Below are positions 36,511-46,409 of a stretch of DNA of 64,000 nucleotides, piece after piece. The DNA comes from Parvibaculum sp. (GTDB lineage: Bacteria; Pseudomonadota; Alphaproteobacteria; Parvibaculales; Parvibaculaceae): contig JAEPQD010000001.1 in assembly GCA_017642695.1 (NCBI GenBank), positions 922,764 through 986,763 of the forward strand, read 5' to 3'. The position numbers and the translations under genes were made by a program. The notes under the pieces were generated by a model. That model did not search any database. It saw only the letters and a program-made list of their open reading frames with translations, and had not been told where the DNA came from. Every line of letters begins with the position of its first letter. Within the stretch, counting starts at the first letter, position 1.

Positions 36511-37385
36511 TGACGAAAGACGCCGCGACTCCCGACAAGACAATCGCCTTCCAGGGAGAGCCGGGAGCCAATTCGCATATCGCCTGCCGCGAAGCCTTTC
36601 CGGATATGGCGGATTTACCATGTGACACGTTCGAAGACGTGTTCGCGGCGGTAAACGAAGGGCGTGCGCGCCTTGCCATGATAGCAATAGAGAATTCACT
36701 CGCTGGCCGTGTCGCGGATGTTCATCACCTGATCCCCGGCGCCGGGTTATATATCGTGGGCGAGCATTTCCTCCCCGTGCGCCATCAGCTTCTGGGCCTC
36801 AAGGGTTCCAGGATCGAGGATATCAGGACGGTGCACAGCCACGTACATGCACTCGGCCAGTGCCGGCGGGCGATTCGCCAGTTGGGGCTGAAAGCGGTCG
36901 TCGCCGCCGATACGGCTGGCGCCGCTCGCCAGGTTGTTGAGGCGGCCGACAAGACCCGGGCGGCCATCGCATCGAGCCTTGCTGCCGACATCTACGGTCT
37001 TGACGTTCTGCGCGCGGACATCGAGGACGAGGCGCACAACACGACCCGCTTCCTCGTCATGGCAAAGGAACCGAATGACGCCGAGCCTGAGGAAGAGCCG
37101 GTCGTCACCAGTTTCATTTTCCGCGTAAGGAACGTTCCGGCCGCTCTCTACAAGGCGCTTGGCGGTTTCGCGACAAATGGCGTCAACATGACCAAGCTTG
37201 AAAGCTACCAGCTCGAGGGCACCTTCAACGCAAGCCAGTTCTACGCCGATATCGAAGGCCATCCGGCGTCGCGCAACGTACGCCTTGCGCTGGAAGAGCT
37301 CGAGTTCTTCACGAGCGAGTTGCGCATTCTCGGTGTGTACAAGGCGCATTCCTACCGGGCGGAACTGGCGGCCGGAAACGGTTAA
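36510..37385 (+). CDS. pheA: Prephenate dehydratase
   Basis: A 291-residue monofunctional prephenate dehydratase (phenylalanine biosynthesis). The catalytic domain (about 15-190) begins IAFQGEPGANSHIACREAFPD and includes the MIAIENSLAGRVADVHHLI and HNTTRFLVM regions. A C-terminal ACT domain (about 205-285; NVPAALYKALGGFATNGVNMTKLESYQLEGTF) mediates feedback by Phe. No chorismate mutase is fused. The start at ATG 36510 overlaps the kdsB TGA by 1 nt. A GTG at 36507 in frame is also possible. Confidence 0.96.
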   Translation: MTKDAATPDKTIAFQGEPGANSHIACREAFPDMADLPCDTFEDVFAAVNEGRARLAMIAIENSLAGRVADVHHLIPGAGLYIVGEHFLPVRHQLLGLKGSRIEDIRTVHSHVHALGQCRRAIRQLGLKAVVAADTAGAARQVVEAADKTRAAIASSLAADIYGLDVLRADIEDEAHNTTRFLVMAKEPNDAEPEEEPVVTSFIFRVRNVPAALYKALGGFATNGVNMTKLESYQLEGTFNASQFYADIEGHPASRNVRLALEELEFFTSELRILGVYKAHSYRAELAAGNG

Positions 37386-37515
37386 CCTCGCTCCCCTTTC
37401 CTGTCATAAAATCGTCACTTATCCGCCGAAAAGCGGTATTATCGGCACTTGTTTGCCTGTTCGGCTCTGGGTGGCCGGCTCCTATGGACAGTGGCAACTT
37501 GTCGAGGGATAGCGT

Positions 37516-38214
37516 TTGAGTATCGAAAAAGGTCTTTGGGAAACGGATACAGTCCCCGGTCCTCATGGATTTGATGCGACGGCACTCGCGCGGGTGCCGG
37601 ATCTGCGCCATGCGGGTGACTGGGGCGTCGGCGTAACGATCGTGGCTGTGCTGGCGGCGCTCATACTTTGTTTCGGCGACGTTCGCTACTTCGAGGAGAA
37701 CGCCTTGATCGAGCTGACCCAGTGCGCGCTCGCATGGACAGCCGGCGTGCTCTTCATGGTGGCGGCGATGCGGGCGCCGGACCGGCTGTCGGTCTTGTCG
37801 CTGCTGTGGCTGTCCCTTTTCAGCCTCACCCTGCTGGTGCGTGAGATCGAGTTCGACGGCACCCGCTTCGAGCCGTGGCTCGACCGCGCGATGGATATGG
37901 ATATCGACTACGCCGTTCTCGGCATTGTCATGATCGCCCTTTTCCTGCTTTCGCTCGGATATGTTCGCGCCATGGCCCGTGCGACGATCGGCTGGATGTG
38001 GAAGGGCCCCGGCCGCCTGCTGGTCTTGGGAGCGGTCTTCTATCTGCTCGGCGATGTCGGAGAGAAAGGCCTTCTGTCGGATGACGACGCATTCAACCGC
38101 ATCTTCGAAGAGAGCTTCGAGTTGCTGGGTACGCTTTGCCTCTTCGTCTGCGCGCACGGAACACTGCGCCGCCGCAGCGCCTTCACGCCCGCTACTGCTC
38201 CGCAAAAGCCTTGA
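37516..38214 (+). CDS. Polytopic membrane protein of unknown function
   Basis: A 232-residue protein with about five TM segments: WGVGVTIVAVLAALILCF (about 35-55), LTQCALAWTAGVLFMVAA, SVLSLLWLSLFSLTLLV, YAVLGIVMIALFLLSLGYV and RLLVLGAVFYLLGDVGE. Acidic residues lie just before and after membrane segments (FGDVRYFEENALIE, REIEFDG, FEESFELLGT), a pattern possible for a metal or haem environment but not diagnostic. I know no family for it. The TTG start at 37516 is preceded by GAGGGAT. Its last 23 nt overlap the convergent nudC gene. Confidence 0.75.
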   Translation: MSIEKGLWETDTVPGPHGFDATALARVPDLRHAGDWGVGVTIVAVLAALILCFGDVRYFEENALIELTQCALAWTAGVLFMVAAMRAPDRLSVLSLLWLSLFSLTLLVREIEFDGTRFEPWLDRAMDMDIDYAVLGIVMIALFLLSLGYVRAMARATIGWMWKGPGRLLVLGAVFYLLGDVGEKGLLSDDDAFNRIFEESFELLGTLCLFVCAHGTLRRRSAFTPATAPQKP

Positions 38215-39148
38215 TGAGCTGGTGAGCGATGGCGAAGGGCGGCGGGAACCACACGGTTCCGTCCCCGGTTCCCGCCAGCACGGCCTGAGCTTCTTCGCGC
38301 GTGAACCAGCGTCCTTCGGAAAGCTCCACGCCGTCGATCTCGAAATCTTCCGTGTCCGCGAGCGCGTGGCAGCCGATCATCAGCGATGACGGGTAGGGCC
38401 AGGGTTGCGTCGAGTGATAGCTCACCGACGAGACCTTCAGGCCGGCTTCCTCGTCGAGTTCGCGCGCGACCGCTTCCTCGATGGATTCGCCGGGTTCCAC
38501 GAAGCCCGCCAGCGCCGAATGCATGCCCTTCGGCCAGATCTTCTGGCGCCCCAGGAAACATTTGCCGTCATGGATCGCGAGCATGATGACGACGGGATCG
38601 GTGCGCGGGAAATGTTCCGCCTTGCAGGAAGGACACTGGCGCTTGTAGCCGGCTTCGGCCATCTCGCTCTTCGCGCCGCAGACGGAACAGAAGCCGTGGC
38701 GGCTGTGCCAGTCGATCATGGACTTCGCCTGCGCCATGATGGCGAGTTCCGTCGGCGTGATCTCGCCCGCCATGGCAAGCCCGCGCAAATCCTCGAACGC
38801 GCCCTGGCCCTTGAGGGCGGGATGGTTTTCCGCGTCTTTCGTCTCGCTCACATCGGCGGCGAAAAGGGCCTTGCCGCGCTTGTTGATGCCGAGAAAGACG
38901 AGACAGCCCGTGCCCGCGAGCTCGGGAATCAGCGAGGCGGGCATCCAGCCGATGTCCTTGCCCTGCGAGGGAACGGCCTCGGGCAGCACGAAAGGCTCCC
39001 AGTCGCGCTTCGGCAGACGGCGGAACGGGACGAAGAGGCTCGCGGGATTGGCGAGCTGTTCCTCGATCCAGCCTTTGTCGGTGCGGCGGTAGCTCGCGCG
39101 GTCGAGCGGATTGTTGGCGAAAATATTGGGATTTTCGGGCAGGGCCAT
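38192..39148 (-). CDS. nudC: NADH pyrophosphatase (NudC), also NAD-cap decapping type
   Basis: A 318-residue Nudix hydrolase. It carries an N-terminal domain (about 1-125), a zinc ribbon with four Cys (FCSVCG and CPSCK), the Nudix box GFVEPGESIEEAVARELDEE, and the NADH-specificity segment close to SQPWPFP, here STQPWPYPSS. It hydrolyses NAD(H) and, in characterised homologues, NAD-capped RNA. The ATG at 39148 is chosen. An extension to 39442 on the minus strand would run through the SRP RNA gene. Confidence 0.95.
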   Translation of the reverse strand: MALPENPNIFANNPLDRASYRRTDKGWIEEQLANPASLFVPFRRLPKRDWEPFVLPEAVPSQGKDIGWMPASLIPELAGTGCLVFLGINKRGKALFAADVSETKDAENHPALKGQGAFEDLRGLAMAGEITPTELAIMAQAKSMIDWHSRHGFCSVCGAKSEMAEAGYKRQCPSCKAEHFPRTDPVVIMLAIHDGKCFLGRQKIWPKGMHSALAGFVEPGESIEEAVARELDEEAGLKVSSVSYHSTQPWPYPSSLMIGCHALADTEDFEIDGVELSEGRWFTREEAQAVLAGTGDGTVWFPPPFAIAHQLIKAFAEQ

Positions 39149-39253
39149 CGTCGTTTCCGGATTGTATTGTTGAATGGCGGGGTGGCGCAGACTGGCACAG
39201 CCCGCCGAACCGCTCAATCTCTCTCGGCAGGGGGGTGAATCGGCCTGCAAGCC

Positions 39254-39284
39254 TTGCATCGCCCGCCCATTCCCCTGATATAGT
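39254..39284 (+). promoter_or_regulatory. Putative promoter of the SRP RNA gene
   Basis: TATAGT (39279-39284) sits 6 nt before the predicted RNA 5' end, an ideal -10 distance. TTGCAT at 39254-39259 could be the -35, with a long 19-nt spacer. Confidence 0.5.
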
Positions 39285-39290
39285 CCCCTC

Positions 39291-39384
39291 GGGAGGCTGG
39301 CGCGGACGAGTCCCTCGCCAACCCGGTCAGATCCGGAAGGAAGCAGCCGTAACGAGTTTCGCTCGGGTCGCTGTCCAGTCTCCC
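39291..39384 (+). ncRNA. ffs: Signal recognition particle RNA (4.5S type)
   Basis: A roughly 94-nt hairpin. The terminal helix GGGAGGCTGG pairs with CCAGTCTCCC (one G-U). The apex contains the highly conserved SRP domain IV motif at about 39325-39348 (GGTCAG, then CCGGAAGGAAGCAGCC), which binds Ffh. It lies directly upstream of dnaX, a very common bacterial arrangement. Confidence 0.95.
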
Positions 39385-39440
39385 ACCCGTTTCCAGCCAT
39401 CCAGGCCTTGCCGGCAACCCCGAAGGAGCGCGCGATTTCC

Positions 39441-41306
39441 ATGAATGACGGCGTGGAAAATCTCGCTGCCGAGGAAGGCGCTGACGAAGCGCATAAGCCG
39501 GACCCGGCGACGGAGCCAGGCTTCGATCTCGGCGACGAGCCCGCCCCGCCGCGCTCGGCCTCGTCCGGCTATCAGGTCCTAGCCCGAAAGTATCGCCCGA
39601 CCGTCTTCGAGGACCTGGTCGGCCAGGAAGCGATGGTCCGCACGCTCCGCAACGCCTTCGACACCGATCGCGTGGCCCATGCCTTCATGCTGACCGGCGT
39701 ACGTGGCGTCGGCAAGACGACGACGGCCCGCATCCTTGCCCGCGCCCTGAACTACGAAAAGCCGGGCGTTGACCGGCCGACCATTCACATGGATGAACCC
39801 GGCGTCCATTGCGAAGCGATCATGGAATCGCGCCATGTCGATGTCATGGAGATGGACGCGGCCTCGCGCACCGGCATCGACGATATCAGGGAGATCATCG
39901 ACAGCGTGCGCTATCTGCCTCAATCAGCACGCTACAAGGTCTACATCATCGACGAGGTGCACATGCTCTCCAAGCAGGCCTTCAACGGCCTGCTGAAGAC
40001 GCTGGAAGAGCCGCCCGCCCATGTGAAGTTCATCTTTGCCACGACGGAAATCCGAAAGGTTCCTGTGACGGTGCTGTCGCGCTGTCAGCGCTTCGACCTG
40101 CGCCGTCTGTCGGTCGAGGAACTGACCGGATTGCTCGGTGGTGTATCGAAAAGGGAAAATGTCGAGGCGGAAGAGGCTGCGCTCAAGCTCATTGCCCGTG
40201 CGGCAGATGGCTCCGCCCGCGACGGGCTCTCGCTGCTTGATCGAGCGATCGCACATGGGACGGACGGCGTCGTGGAAGCCGATGTCCGCGACATGCTGGG
40301 CCTTGCCGACCGCGCCCGCATCTTCGATCTCTTCGACCTCCTGATGAAGGGCGATATCGGCGGTGCGCTGAGCGAACTGCGCGCGCAGTACGATGTCGGC
40401 GCGGACCCGGCGGTCGTGCTCTCCGACCTTGCCGAACTCACTCACTGGCTGACGCGATTGAAACTTGTCGATAGCGCAAGCGACGATGTCGCGATGTCCG
40501 AGACCGAGCGCCAGCGCGGCAGCGATATGGCGAAGAACCTGCCGATCCGCGTGCTTTCCCGGACGTGGTCGATGCTGCTGAAGGGACTTGCCGAAGTGCA
40601 GGGCGCGGCGCGGCCCATCGCGGCGGCGGAGATGGTGTTGGTACGCATCGCCTATGTTGCGGATGGTCCGGCCCCCGAAGAACTTGTCGAACAACTGAAG
40701 AGCGGCGGCAGTGCCGGCCCGGCGCCGTCGCGCGCCTCCGCGCCTCCGCCTGATGGCCCGCGGGCGCAGCTCCGTTCCGTTTCGTCGGTGCGTTCCGAGC
40801 CGCGTCCTGCGCCTGCGCGGGCGGCGCCCGCCATCGTCCTGTCGAGCATCGAGGATGTTCTGTCGCTTCTCGCGGAGCGCCGTGAAGTGAAACTCAAGGG
40901 CGTTCTGGAAGCGGGCGTCCGCGTCGTGAGCTTCGAACCCGGCCGCATCGAGATCAGCCCGCTCGAAGGTACGCCGAATGCGGTTGCCGCCGAACTTTCC
41001 GAGGCACTGTCCAGGGCGACCGGCGCTCGCTGGTTCGTTTCCATCGCGCGCGGCAACGCACCGCCGGCGCCGACGCTGCGCGAACAGGCGAAGACCCGCG
41101 AGGAAGCAGCCAAGGAGCGCGCCCGCGAAGATCCCCTGGTGAAGGCCGCGCTTGCCGTTTTCCCCGGCGCCGAAATCGTCGATGTGCGCGAGCCCGGGCT
41201 CGTTCTCCCGGAAGGCGAGGAATTGATGCCGGCGGATCCCGACGACCCGGGCATCGATCCCGATGCCTTCGCCGCTGAATTCGATAACAGGGAGCCCGAC
41301 GCGTGA
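39441..41306 (+). CDS. dnaX: DNA polymerase III subunits tau/gamma
   Basis: A 621-residue clamp-loader ATPase. A charged N-terminal extension (about 50 residues) precedes [20 protein letters not shown]. Then come Walker [14 protein letters not shown], Walker [10 protein letters not shown], and sensor and arginine-finger region [13 protein letters not shown]. The zinc module between Walker A and B, which normally holds four Cys, has only one (GVHCEAI), so zinc is probably not bound. A Pro/Ala-rich linker and a C-terminal domain ([19 protein letters not shown]) follow. No A-rich frameshift site for gamma was seen. The ATG at 39441 is preferred over an in-frame TTG at 39408. Confidence 0.95.
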   Translation: MNDGVENLAAEEGADEAHKPDPATEPGFDLGDEPAPPRSASSGYQVLARKYRPTVFEDLVGQEAMVRTLRNAFDTDRVAHAFMLTGVRGVGKTTTARILARALNYEKPGVDRPTIHMDEPGVHCEAIMESRHVDVMEMDAASRTGIDDIREIIDSVRYLPQSARYKVYIIDEVHMLSKQAFNGLLKTLEEPPAHVKFIFATTEIRKVPVTVLSRCQRFDLRRLSVEELTGLLGGVSKRENVEAEEAALKLIARAADGSARDGLSLLDRAIAHGTDGVVEADVRDMLGLADRARIFDLFDLLMKGDIGGALSELRAQYDVGADPAVVLSDLAELTHWLTRLKLVDSASDDVAMSETERQRGSDMAKNLPIRVLSRTWSMLLKGLAEVQGAARPIAAAEMVLVRIAYVADGPAPEELVEQLKSGGSAGPAPSRASAPPPDGPRAQLRSVSSVRSEPRPAPARAAPAIVLSSIEDVLSLLAERREVKLKGVLEAGVRVVSFEPGRIEISPLEGTPNAVAAELSEALSRATGARWFVSIARGNAPPAPTLREQAKTREEAAKERAREDPLVKAALAVFPGAEIVDVREPGLVLPEGEELMPADPDDPGIDPDAFAAEFDNREPDA

Positions 41307-41620
41307 AGAACCTCACAGACATCATGAAGCAGGCGCAGCAGCTGCAGTCCCGCATGGCCGATCTGCAAACGGAACTCGATGGCGCCGAAGTCGAGGGGCG
41401 CGCGGGCGGCGGGCTTGTCTCCGTCGTCATGTCGGGCAAGGGCGAGGTGAAGAAGGTGTCGATCGACCCCTCCCTGATGAAGGAGGACGAGCGCGAAATC
41501 CTCGAGGATCTGATCGTCGCGGCCTCCGCAGACGCGAAGACGAAAGCCGAGGCCCTTGCCGCGGAGAAGATGAAGTCCATCACGGGCGGCATGAGCCTTC
41601 CGCCCGGCCTCGGGATCTAA
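41303..41620 (+). CDS. YbaB/EbfC family nucleoid-associated protein
   Basis: A 105-residue small DNA-binding protein. It begins [25 protein letters not shown] and has the conserved [27 protein letters not shown] core. It forms a tweezer-like dimer on DNA in homologues. GTG start at 41303 overlaps the dnaX stop by 4 nt. recR follows after 5 nt, giving the conserved dnaX-ybaB-recR operon. Confidence 0.96.
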   Translation: MKNLTDIMKQAQQLQSRMADLQTELDGAEVEGRAGGGLVSVVMSGKGEVKKVSIDPSLMKEDEREILEDLIVAASADAKTKAEALAAEKMKSITGGMSLPPGLGI

Positions 41621-41625
41621 CAGGT

Positions 41626-42225
41626 ATGGCCGTCACCGGTCCGGAGATCGAGCGCCTGATCGCGCTCCTCGCGAAGCTGCCCGGTCTTGGACCCCGCTCT
41701 GCCCGCCGCGCTGTCCTTCAGCTCATCAAGAAGAAAGAAACGCTGCTTTCGCCGCTTGCGGCCGCCATGGCCGATGCTGCGGAGAAGGCGCGCATCTGCT
41801 CTGATTGCGGCAATGTCGATACGCAGGACCCTTGTGCGATCTGCGCGGATACCACCCGCGATCCGCATGTCATCTGCATTGTCGAGGAAGTGGGCGATCT
41901 CTGGGCGCTCGAACGTGCCGGTGCTCACAAGGGCCGCTATCACGTGCTGGGTGGCGTGCTCTCGGCGCTCGATGGCGTCGGTCCCGACGACCTCAATATC
42001 GGCAGGCTGGTCGAACGCTTGTCCGGCGGCGAAATCTCCGAGATCGTGCTCGCGATGAACGCCACCGTCGACGGCCAGACGACCGCGCATTACATCACCG
42101 ACCGCGTCTCGGGCCTTGGCATTGCCGTCTCCCGGCTCGCGCATGGTGTGCCGGTCGGCGGTGAACTGGACTATCTGGACGACGGCACGCTGGCCGCCGC
42201 CATGAAGTCGCGCAGGCCGTTCTGA
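41626..42225 (+). CDS. recR: Recombination mediator protein RecR
   Basis: A 199-residue RecFOR-pathway protein. An N-terminal HhH region ([20 protein letters not shown]) is followed by a C4 zinc finger ([16 protein letters not shown]), a Toprim domain ([17 protein letters not shown] to [16 protein letters not shown]) and a C-terminal Walker-B-like region with [19 protein letters not shown]. It closes RecO/RecF complexes around DNA at single-strand gaps. Last gene of the dnaX-ybaB-recR operon. Confidence 0.97.
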   Translation: MAVTGPEIERLIALLAKLPGLGPRSARRAVLQLIKKKETLLSPLAAAMADAAEKARICSDCGNVDTQDPCAICADTTRDPHVICIVEEVGDLWALERAGAHKGRYHVLGGVLSALDGVGPDDLNIGRLVERLSGGEISEIVLAMNATVDGQTTAHYITDRVSGLGIAVSRLAHGVPVGGELDYLDDGTLAAAMKSRRPF

Positions 42226-42283
42226 ACGTTTCCAGAGAAAGTAGAAGCTCACTTCCCTCCGGAAACGCGACAAACAAACCCGC

Positions 42284-43624
42284 TTAGCTCTTCGCCCAGT
42301 AATTTCGCGTCATCGCGAAGATCGCCGGTGACAGCAGCAGCAGCGCGATCAGGTTTGGTATCGCCATCATCGCGTTCAGGGCATCTGCAAGTAGCCAGAT
42401 AAAATCAAGGCTCGTGATGGCGCCGATGGGAATGGCCAGCACCCAGACAATGCGATAGGGCACGATCGCCTTCACCCCGAACAGAAATTCGACGGCCCGC
42501 TCACCGTAATAGCTCCAGCCGAGCAGCGTGGTGAAGGCGAAGAGCGCGAGCGAGATCGCGACGACCACGCCGCCATAGGGAAGTGTCCCGTCGAACGCAG
42601 CACTCGTCAGCGCAACACCGTTCGCGCCACTCGTCCATGCACCGGACGTGATGATGACGAGGCCCGTCACCGTGCAGACGACGAGTGTGTCAATAAAGGT
42701 GCCGAGCATGCCCACAAGGCCCTGCTGGATCGGGTCGTCCGTTTTTGCCGCTGCGTGGGCGATGGCCGCACTGCCAAGGCCCGCTTCATTAGAGAAGATA
42801 CCGCGCGCAAAGCCCCAGCGCACCGCCATCATCACCGTGGCGCCGAGGAAGCCGCCCTCCGCCGCTGTCGGTGTGAAGGCCGAGGTGAAGATGAGTGCGA
42901 CCGCGTCTGGGATCGCCGCGAAATTGATTGCAAGAATGATGAGACCTGCGCCCATGTAGAGAACGATCATGGACGGTACCAGCATGCTTGCGACATCGGC
43001 GATCCGACGGATACCGCCGATCAGCACGAGGCCGACTACGACCATGAGCAGCAGCCCCGTGATCTCGACGGGAATGGCGAAATTCTCGTTCAGCGCATGC
43101 GCCACCGAGTTTGCTTGAACGCCATTGCCGATGCCGAAACCCGCCAGCGCGGTGAAGATCGCGAAGGCGGGGGCGAGCACCAGCGCGACTTTGGGGAACT
43201 TCGCGCCGACGCCGTTCTTGATGTAGTACATCGGCCCGCCGACATGGTTGCCGAGTTCGTCCACCTCGCGATAGGCGATGGCGCAGACGGCTTCCGAATA
43301 TTTTGTGGCCATACCGACAAGCGCGATTACCCACATGTAGAAGAGTGCACCCGGCCCACCGAAATAGATGGCGGTCGCGACACCCGCGATGTTGCCGGTG
43401 CCGACGGTGGCAGAAAGCGCTGTCATCAGCGCCTGAAAGGGAGAGATGTCGCCTGCGCCCTTGGAGGGTTGCACGGCGAGCTTGAAGGCCTCGGGCAATT
43501 TGCGCCAGGGAATGAAGCGCAACCCCACGGTGAGAAATGCCCCGGTCAGCGCCAGCGCCGCCAGCATCCACGGTCCCCAGAGATACTCGTCGGCCGTGGC
43601 CACGAAGTCGTGAATCGCCTGCAT
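42284..43624 (-). CDS. Sodium:alanine/glycine symporter (AGCS family, AlsT-like)
   Basis: A 446-residue inner-membrane transporter with about 11 hydrophobic segments. AGCS signature regions are present: ALMTALSATVGTGNIAGVATAIYFGGPGALFYMWV and FSNEAGLGSAAIAHAAA. It imports alanine or glycine with Na+ in characterised members. The exact substrate is unknown here. The start at 43624 (MQAIHDFVATADEYLWGP) is family-typical. It is convergent with recR. Confidence 0.93.
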   Translation of the reverse strand: MQAIHDFVATADEYLWGPWMLAALALTGAFLTVGLRFIPWRKLPEAFKLAVQPSKGAGDISPFQALMTALSATVGTGNIAGVATAIYFGGPGALFYMWVIALVGMATKYSEAVCAIAYREVDELGNHVGGPMYYIKNGVGAKFPKVALVLAPAFAIFTALAGFGIGNGVQANSVAHALNENFAIPVEITGLLLMVVVGLVLIGGIRRIADVASMLVPSMIVLYMGAGLIILAINFAAIPDAVALIFTSAFTPTAAEGGFLGATVMMAVRWGFARGIFSNEAGLGSAAIAHAAAKTDDPIQQGLVGMLGTFIDTLVVCTVTGLVIITSGAWTSGANGVALTSAAFDGTLPYGGVVVAISLALFAFTTLLGWSYYGERAVEFLFGVKAIVPYRIVWVLAIPIGAITSLDFIWLLADALNAMMAIPNLIALLLLSPAIFAMTRNYWAKS

Positions 43625-43753
43625 GCTGCTGCCCCGTCTTGCCGGCGCCGCTTCCCGTGGCGCCGCTGTCCCCAAATGCCGGGCCAGAGCCTAGCAAAGA
43701 AAACGCATACGGCGACCGCTTTTTTGGTGAATTATCCTTGGCGCGATGTGAAA

Positions 43754-44857
43754 TCAGCTTGTCAGCAGGTCTTGCGTCGCTGCTGCGGGAGCGAGCGCCT
43801 CCGTCCCGTCATCCTCGCCGAGTTCGACCTCCTGGATCTTCTCGCCACGCTTGCCGATCCGGTCCGTCGAGGTGCGGATGTCGTTGATGTCACCTTCCGC
43901 CTGCCGGAAATGTGTGCCGAGCTTTTCGACACGCTTGTCGAGCAGGCTCACATCCTGCAGCAACAGCGCCACATACTTCTGGATGACACCCGCCTGCTCG
44001 CGCATCCGTGCATCTTTCAGCACGGCGCGCACCGTATTGAGCGTCGCCATCAGCGTGGTCGGCGAAACGATCCAGACCCGCGCCTGATAGGACTTCGTGA
44101 TCACGTCGCCGAAATTCGCATGGAGTTCGGCATAGACGGCCTCTGACGGCAGGAACATCAGCGCCGATTCTGCTGTCTCGCCGGGTACGATGTATTTCTC
44201 CGCGATGGCGGTTACATGCTTGGTGAGATCGGAGCGAAACTGTCGTGCGGCGGCGGTGCGCTCGGCCTCATCCTTCGCGTTCCTGAGCATATGATAGGCA
44301 TCGAGCGGAAACTTCGCATCGATTGCGATGGGGCCGGGCGGGTTCGGCAGGCGGATCAGGCAGTCCGCCCGTGTGCCGTTGCCGAGCGTGGTCTGGAAGC
44401 TGTAGGCGGAAGGCGGTAGCGCGTTCGTTACGATGTCGTTCAGCTGTACCTCGCCAAAGGCGCCGCGCGCCTGCCTGTTCGCGAGAATGTCCTGCAGTCC
44501 CACCACCTGTGTCGAAAGCTCGGTAATGTTCTTCTGCGCCTCGTCGATGACGCTGAGCCGCGTCGTCAGCGTGCCGAGCGTCTCCGCTGTCTTCTGCGCA
44601 CTCGCCTCGAGGCTCTGGCCCATGCGCTGGCTGACGTTCTCAAGCCGCTCGTTGAGCGTCTGCGTGAGCTCGACGCGGGTCTGCGCCTGTGTTTCGGCCA
44701 TGGCGGCGATCCTGCCCATAAGCTCGGTCTGCTGCCGGGTGAGTTCCGCCACTTGCGGATCGGGCGTGTTCCGGCCGTTCCGCAGCAGCAGGACGGCGAG
44801 GGCACCGATGGCGGCTGCGGCCAGCGCAACGGCCACGATGATGAGGGTTTCGCTCAT
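43754..44857 (-). CDS. rmuC: DNA recombination protein RmuC family
   Basis: A 367-residue protein. It carries an N-terminal TM segment (about 4-24), a coiled-coil region (about 35-115; TQQTELMGRIAAMAETQAQTR) and a RmuC nuclease-like domain (about 125-330) with GAFGEVQLNDIV, DCLIRLPNPPGPIAIDAKFPLDAY, and MFLPSEAVYAELH. RmuC limits inversion-type recombination at short repeats in E. coli. It is divergent from def. Confidence 0.92.
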   Translation of the reverse strand: MSETLIIVAVALAAAAIGALAVLLLRNGRNTPDPQVAELTRQQTELMGRIAAMAETQAQTRVELTQTLNERLENVSQRMGQSLEASAQKTAETLGTLTTRLSVIDEAQKNITELSTQVVGLQDILANRQARGAFGEVQLNDIVTNALPPSAYSFQTTLGNGTRADCLIRLPNPPGPIAIDAKFPLDAYHMLRNAKDEAERTAAARQFRSDLTKHVTAIAEKYIVPGETAESALMFLPSEAVYAELHANFGDVITKSYQARVWIVSPTTLMATLNTVRAVLKDARMREQAGVIQKYVALLLQDVSLLDKRVEKLGTHFRQAEGDINDIRTSTDRIGKRGEKIQEVELGEDDGTEALAPAAATQDLLTS

Positions 44858-44949
44858 TTTTCTCTCCCGTAAAGAAAGATTATAACCGATTCCCGGCCCC
44901 TTCCGGCTCCGGCTTGACCGCGTGCGGCCCGAGGCTTATCTGAAAGCCC

Positions 44950-45471
44950 ATGGCCATACGCGAGATCATCACCGCGCCGGACCCCCGGTTGAAGCAGGTT
45001 TCGACACCCGTGGAACGGGTGGACGATGAGTTGCGCGCGTTGATGGACGACATGCTGGAGACCATGTACGACGCGCCCGGCATCGGCCTTGCCGCCATCC
45101 AGGTCGGTGTTCCGAAGCAGGTCATCGTCATGGACCTCGCCCGCGAGGGCGAGGAGCCGCAGCCGCGCTACTTCATCAATCCGGAAATCCTCTGGAGTTC
45201 GGACGACACCTCCGTCTATGAGGAAGGCTGTCTCTCCGTCCCCGACTTCTACGAGGAGGTCGAGCGCCCGGCCCGTTGCCGCGTGCGCTATCTCGATTAC
45301 CAGGGCGAGATTCGCGAGGAGGAATGCGACGAGATGCTCGCCACCTGCCTCCAGCACGAGATGGATCATCTGAAGGGCATTCTCTTCATCGATCATCTCT
45401 CGCGCACGAAGCGCGAGATGATGCTGAAGAAGCTTATCAAGCAGAAGAAGCTCCAGAAGGAACCGGCTTGA
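44950..45471 (+). CDS. def: Peptide deformylase
   Basis: A 173-residue Fe2+ metallopeptidase removing the N-formyl group from nascent proteins. The three motifs are complete: [18 protein letters not shown] (Cys metal ligand) and QHEMDHLKG (HExxH). A basic C-terminal tail ([15 protein letters not shown]) is ribosome-binding-like. The stop overlaps the fmt TTG start (TTGA), so the two are translationally coupled. Confidence 0.98.
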   Translation: MAIREIITAPDPRLKQVSTPVERVDDELRALMDDMLETMYDAPGIGLAAIQVGVPKQVIVMDLAREGEEPQPRYFINPEILWSSDDTSVYEEGCLSVPDFYEEVERPARCRVRYLDYQGEIREEECDEMLATCLQHEMDHLKGILFIDHLSRTKREMMLKKLIKQKKLQKEPA

Positions 45472-46409
45472 GCACCCTGAGGCTCGCCTTCATGGGAACG
45501 CCGGACTTCTCCGTTCCCGTTCTCGCCGAAATTCTCGCCGCCGGCCACGAGGTGGTCGCCGTCTACTCGCAGCCGCCCCGCAAGGCCGGCCGCGGCATGG
45601 AAGAGCAGCGCTCCCCCGTCCACCGCTTCGCCGAGGAACACGGAATCCCGGTCTTCACGCCCGTCTCGCTCAAGGGCGAGGCCGAGCAGCAGGCTTTCGC
45701 CTCGCTCGATCTCGATGCCGCGATCGTCGTCGCCTACGGGCTCCTGTTGCCGAAGCCCGTGCTCGAGGCGCCGCGCCTCGGCTGCCTCAATCTGCATGCT
45801 TCGCTCTTGCCGCGCTGGCGCGGCGCCGCGCCCATCCAGCGCGCCATTATGGCGGGAGATCGGGAAACGGGTGTCATGGTGATGCAGATGGAGGAGGGGC
45901 TCGATACAGGCCCCGTGCTTCTCGCCGAGCGCACGGCCATCGCACCGGACGAGACGGCCGGAAGCCTTCACGACCGCCTCTCCCACATCGGCGCGTCGCT
46001 GATGGTGCGTGCGCTTGCGGCGCTTTCGCGTGGGGGCCTCGCGCCGACGCCGCAACCAGAAGAAGGCGTCACCTACGCGAAGAAGATCGAGAAGGCGGAA
46101 GCGCGTATCGACTGGTCGCGCACCGCAAAGGAGCTCGATTGCACGATCCGCGGCCTCACACCCTTTCCCGGCGCCTTTTTCGAGGCGGGGCAGGGCAGGA
46201 ACGCGACCCGCATCAAGGTGCTGCGCGCGAAGCCCGTTCCGAAGTCCGGCAAGCCCGGCGAAGTGCTCTCGGCGCTCGATACCATCGTCGTGGCTTGCGG
46301 CGAAGGCGCGCTCGAAATTTCCGAACTTCAGCGCGCGGGCAAATCGCCCATATTCGCGCGCGACTTCCTGCGCGGCTTCCCGCTCGAGCCGGGCGAGGTT
46401 CTCGGCTGA
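45468..46409 (+). CDS. fmt: Methionyl-tRNA formyltransferase
   Basis: A 313-residue enzyme formylating initiator Met-tRNA. It begins [18 protein letters not shown] and has the formyl-THF site [18 protein letters not shown] and GLDTGPVL. The C-terminal OB-like domain runs from about 205. The TTG start at 45468 is supported by the 4-nt overlap with def and the usual N-terminal sequence. The stop overlaps the truA start by 1 nt. Confidence 0.97.
   Translation: MSTLRLAFMGTPDFSVPVLAEILAAGHEVVAVYSQPPRKAGRGMEEQRSPVHRFAEEHGIPVFTPVSLKGEAEQQAFASLDLDAAIVVAYGLLLPKPVLEAPRLGCLNLHASLLPRWRGAAPIQRAIMAGDRETGVMVMQMEEGLDTGPVLLAERTAIAPDETAGSLHDRLSHIGASLMVRALAALSRGGLAPTPQPEEGVTYAKKIEKAEARIDWSRTAKELDCTIRGLTPFPGAFFEAGQGRNATRIKVLRAKPVPKSGKPGEVLSALDTIVVACGEGALEISELQRAGKSPIFARDFLRGFPLEPGEVLG

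Noticed and set aside
39441..41306. Programmed frameshift making a shorter gamma form of DnaX
   Set aside because: No A-rich slippery heptamer with a downstream hairpin was found near the end of the ATPase part. A shorter form could still arise by proteolysis, but the sequence gives no support for frameshifting.
42226..42283. Hairpin CGTTTCC / GGAAACG between recR and the AGCS symporter as a terminator
   Set aside because: The stem is only 7 bp with a loop of well over 20 nt and there is no T run on either side.
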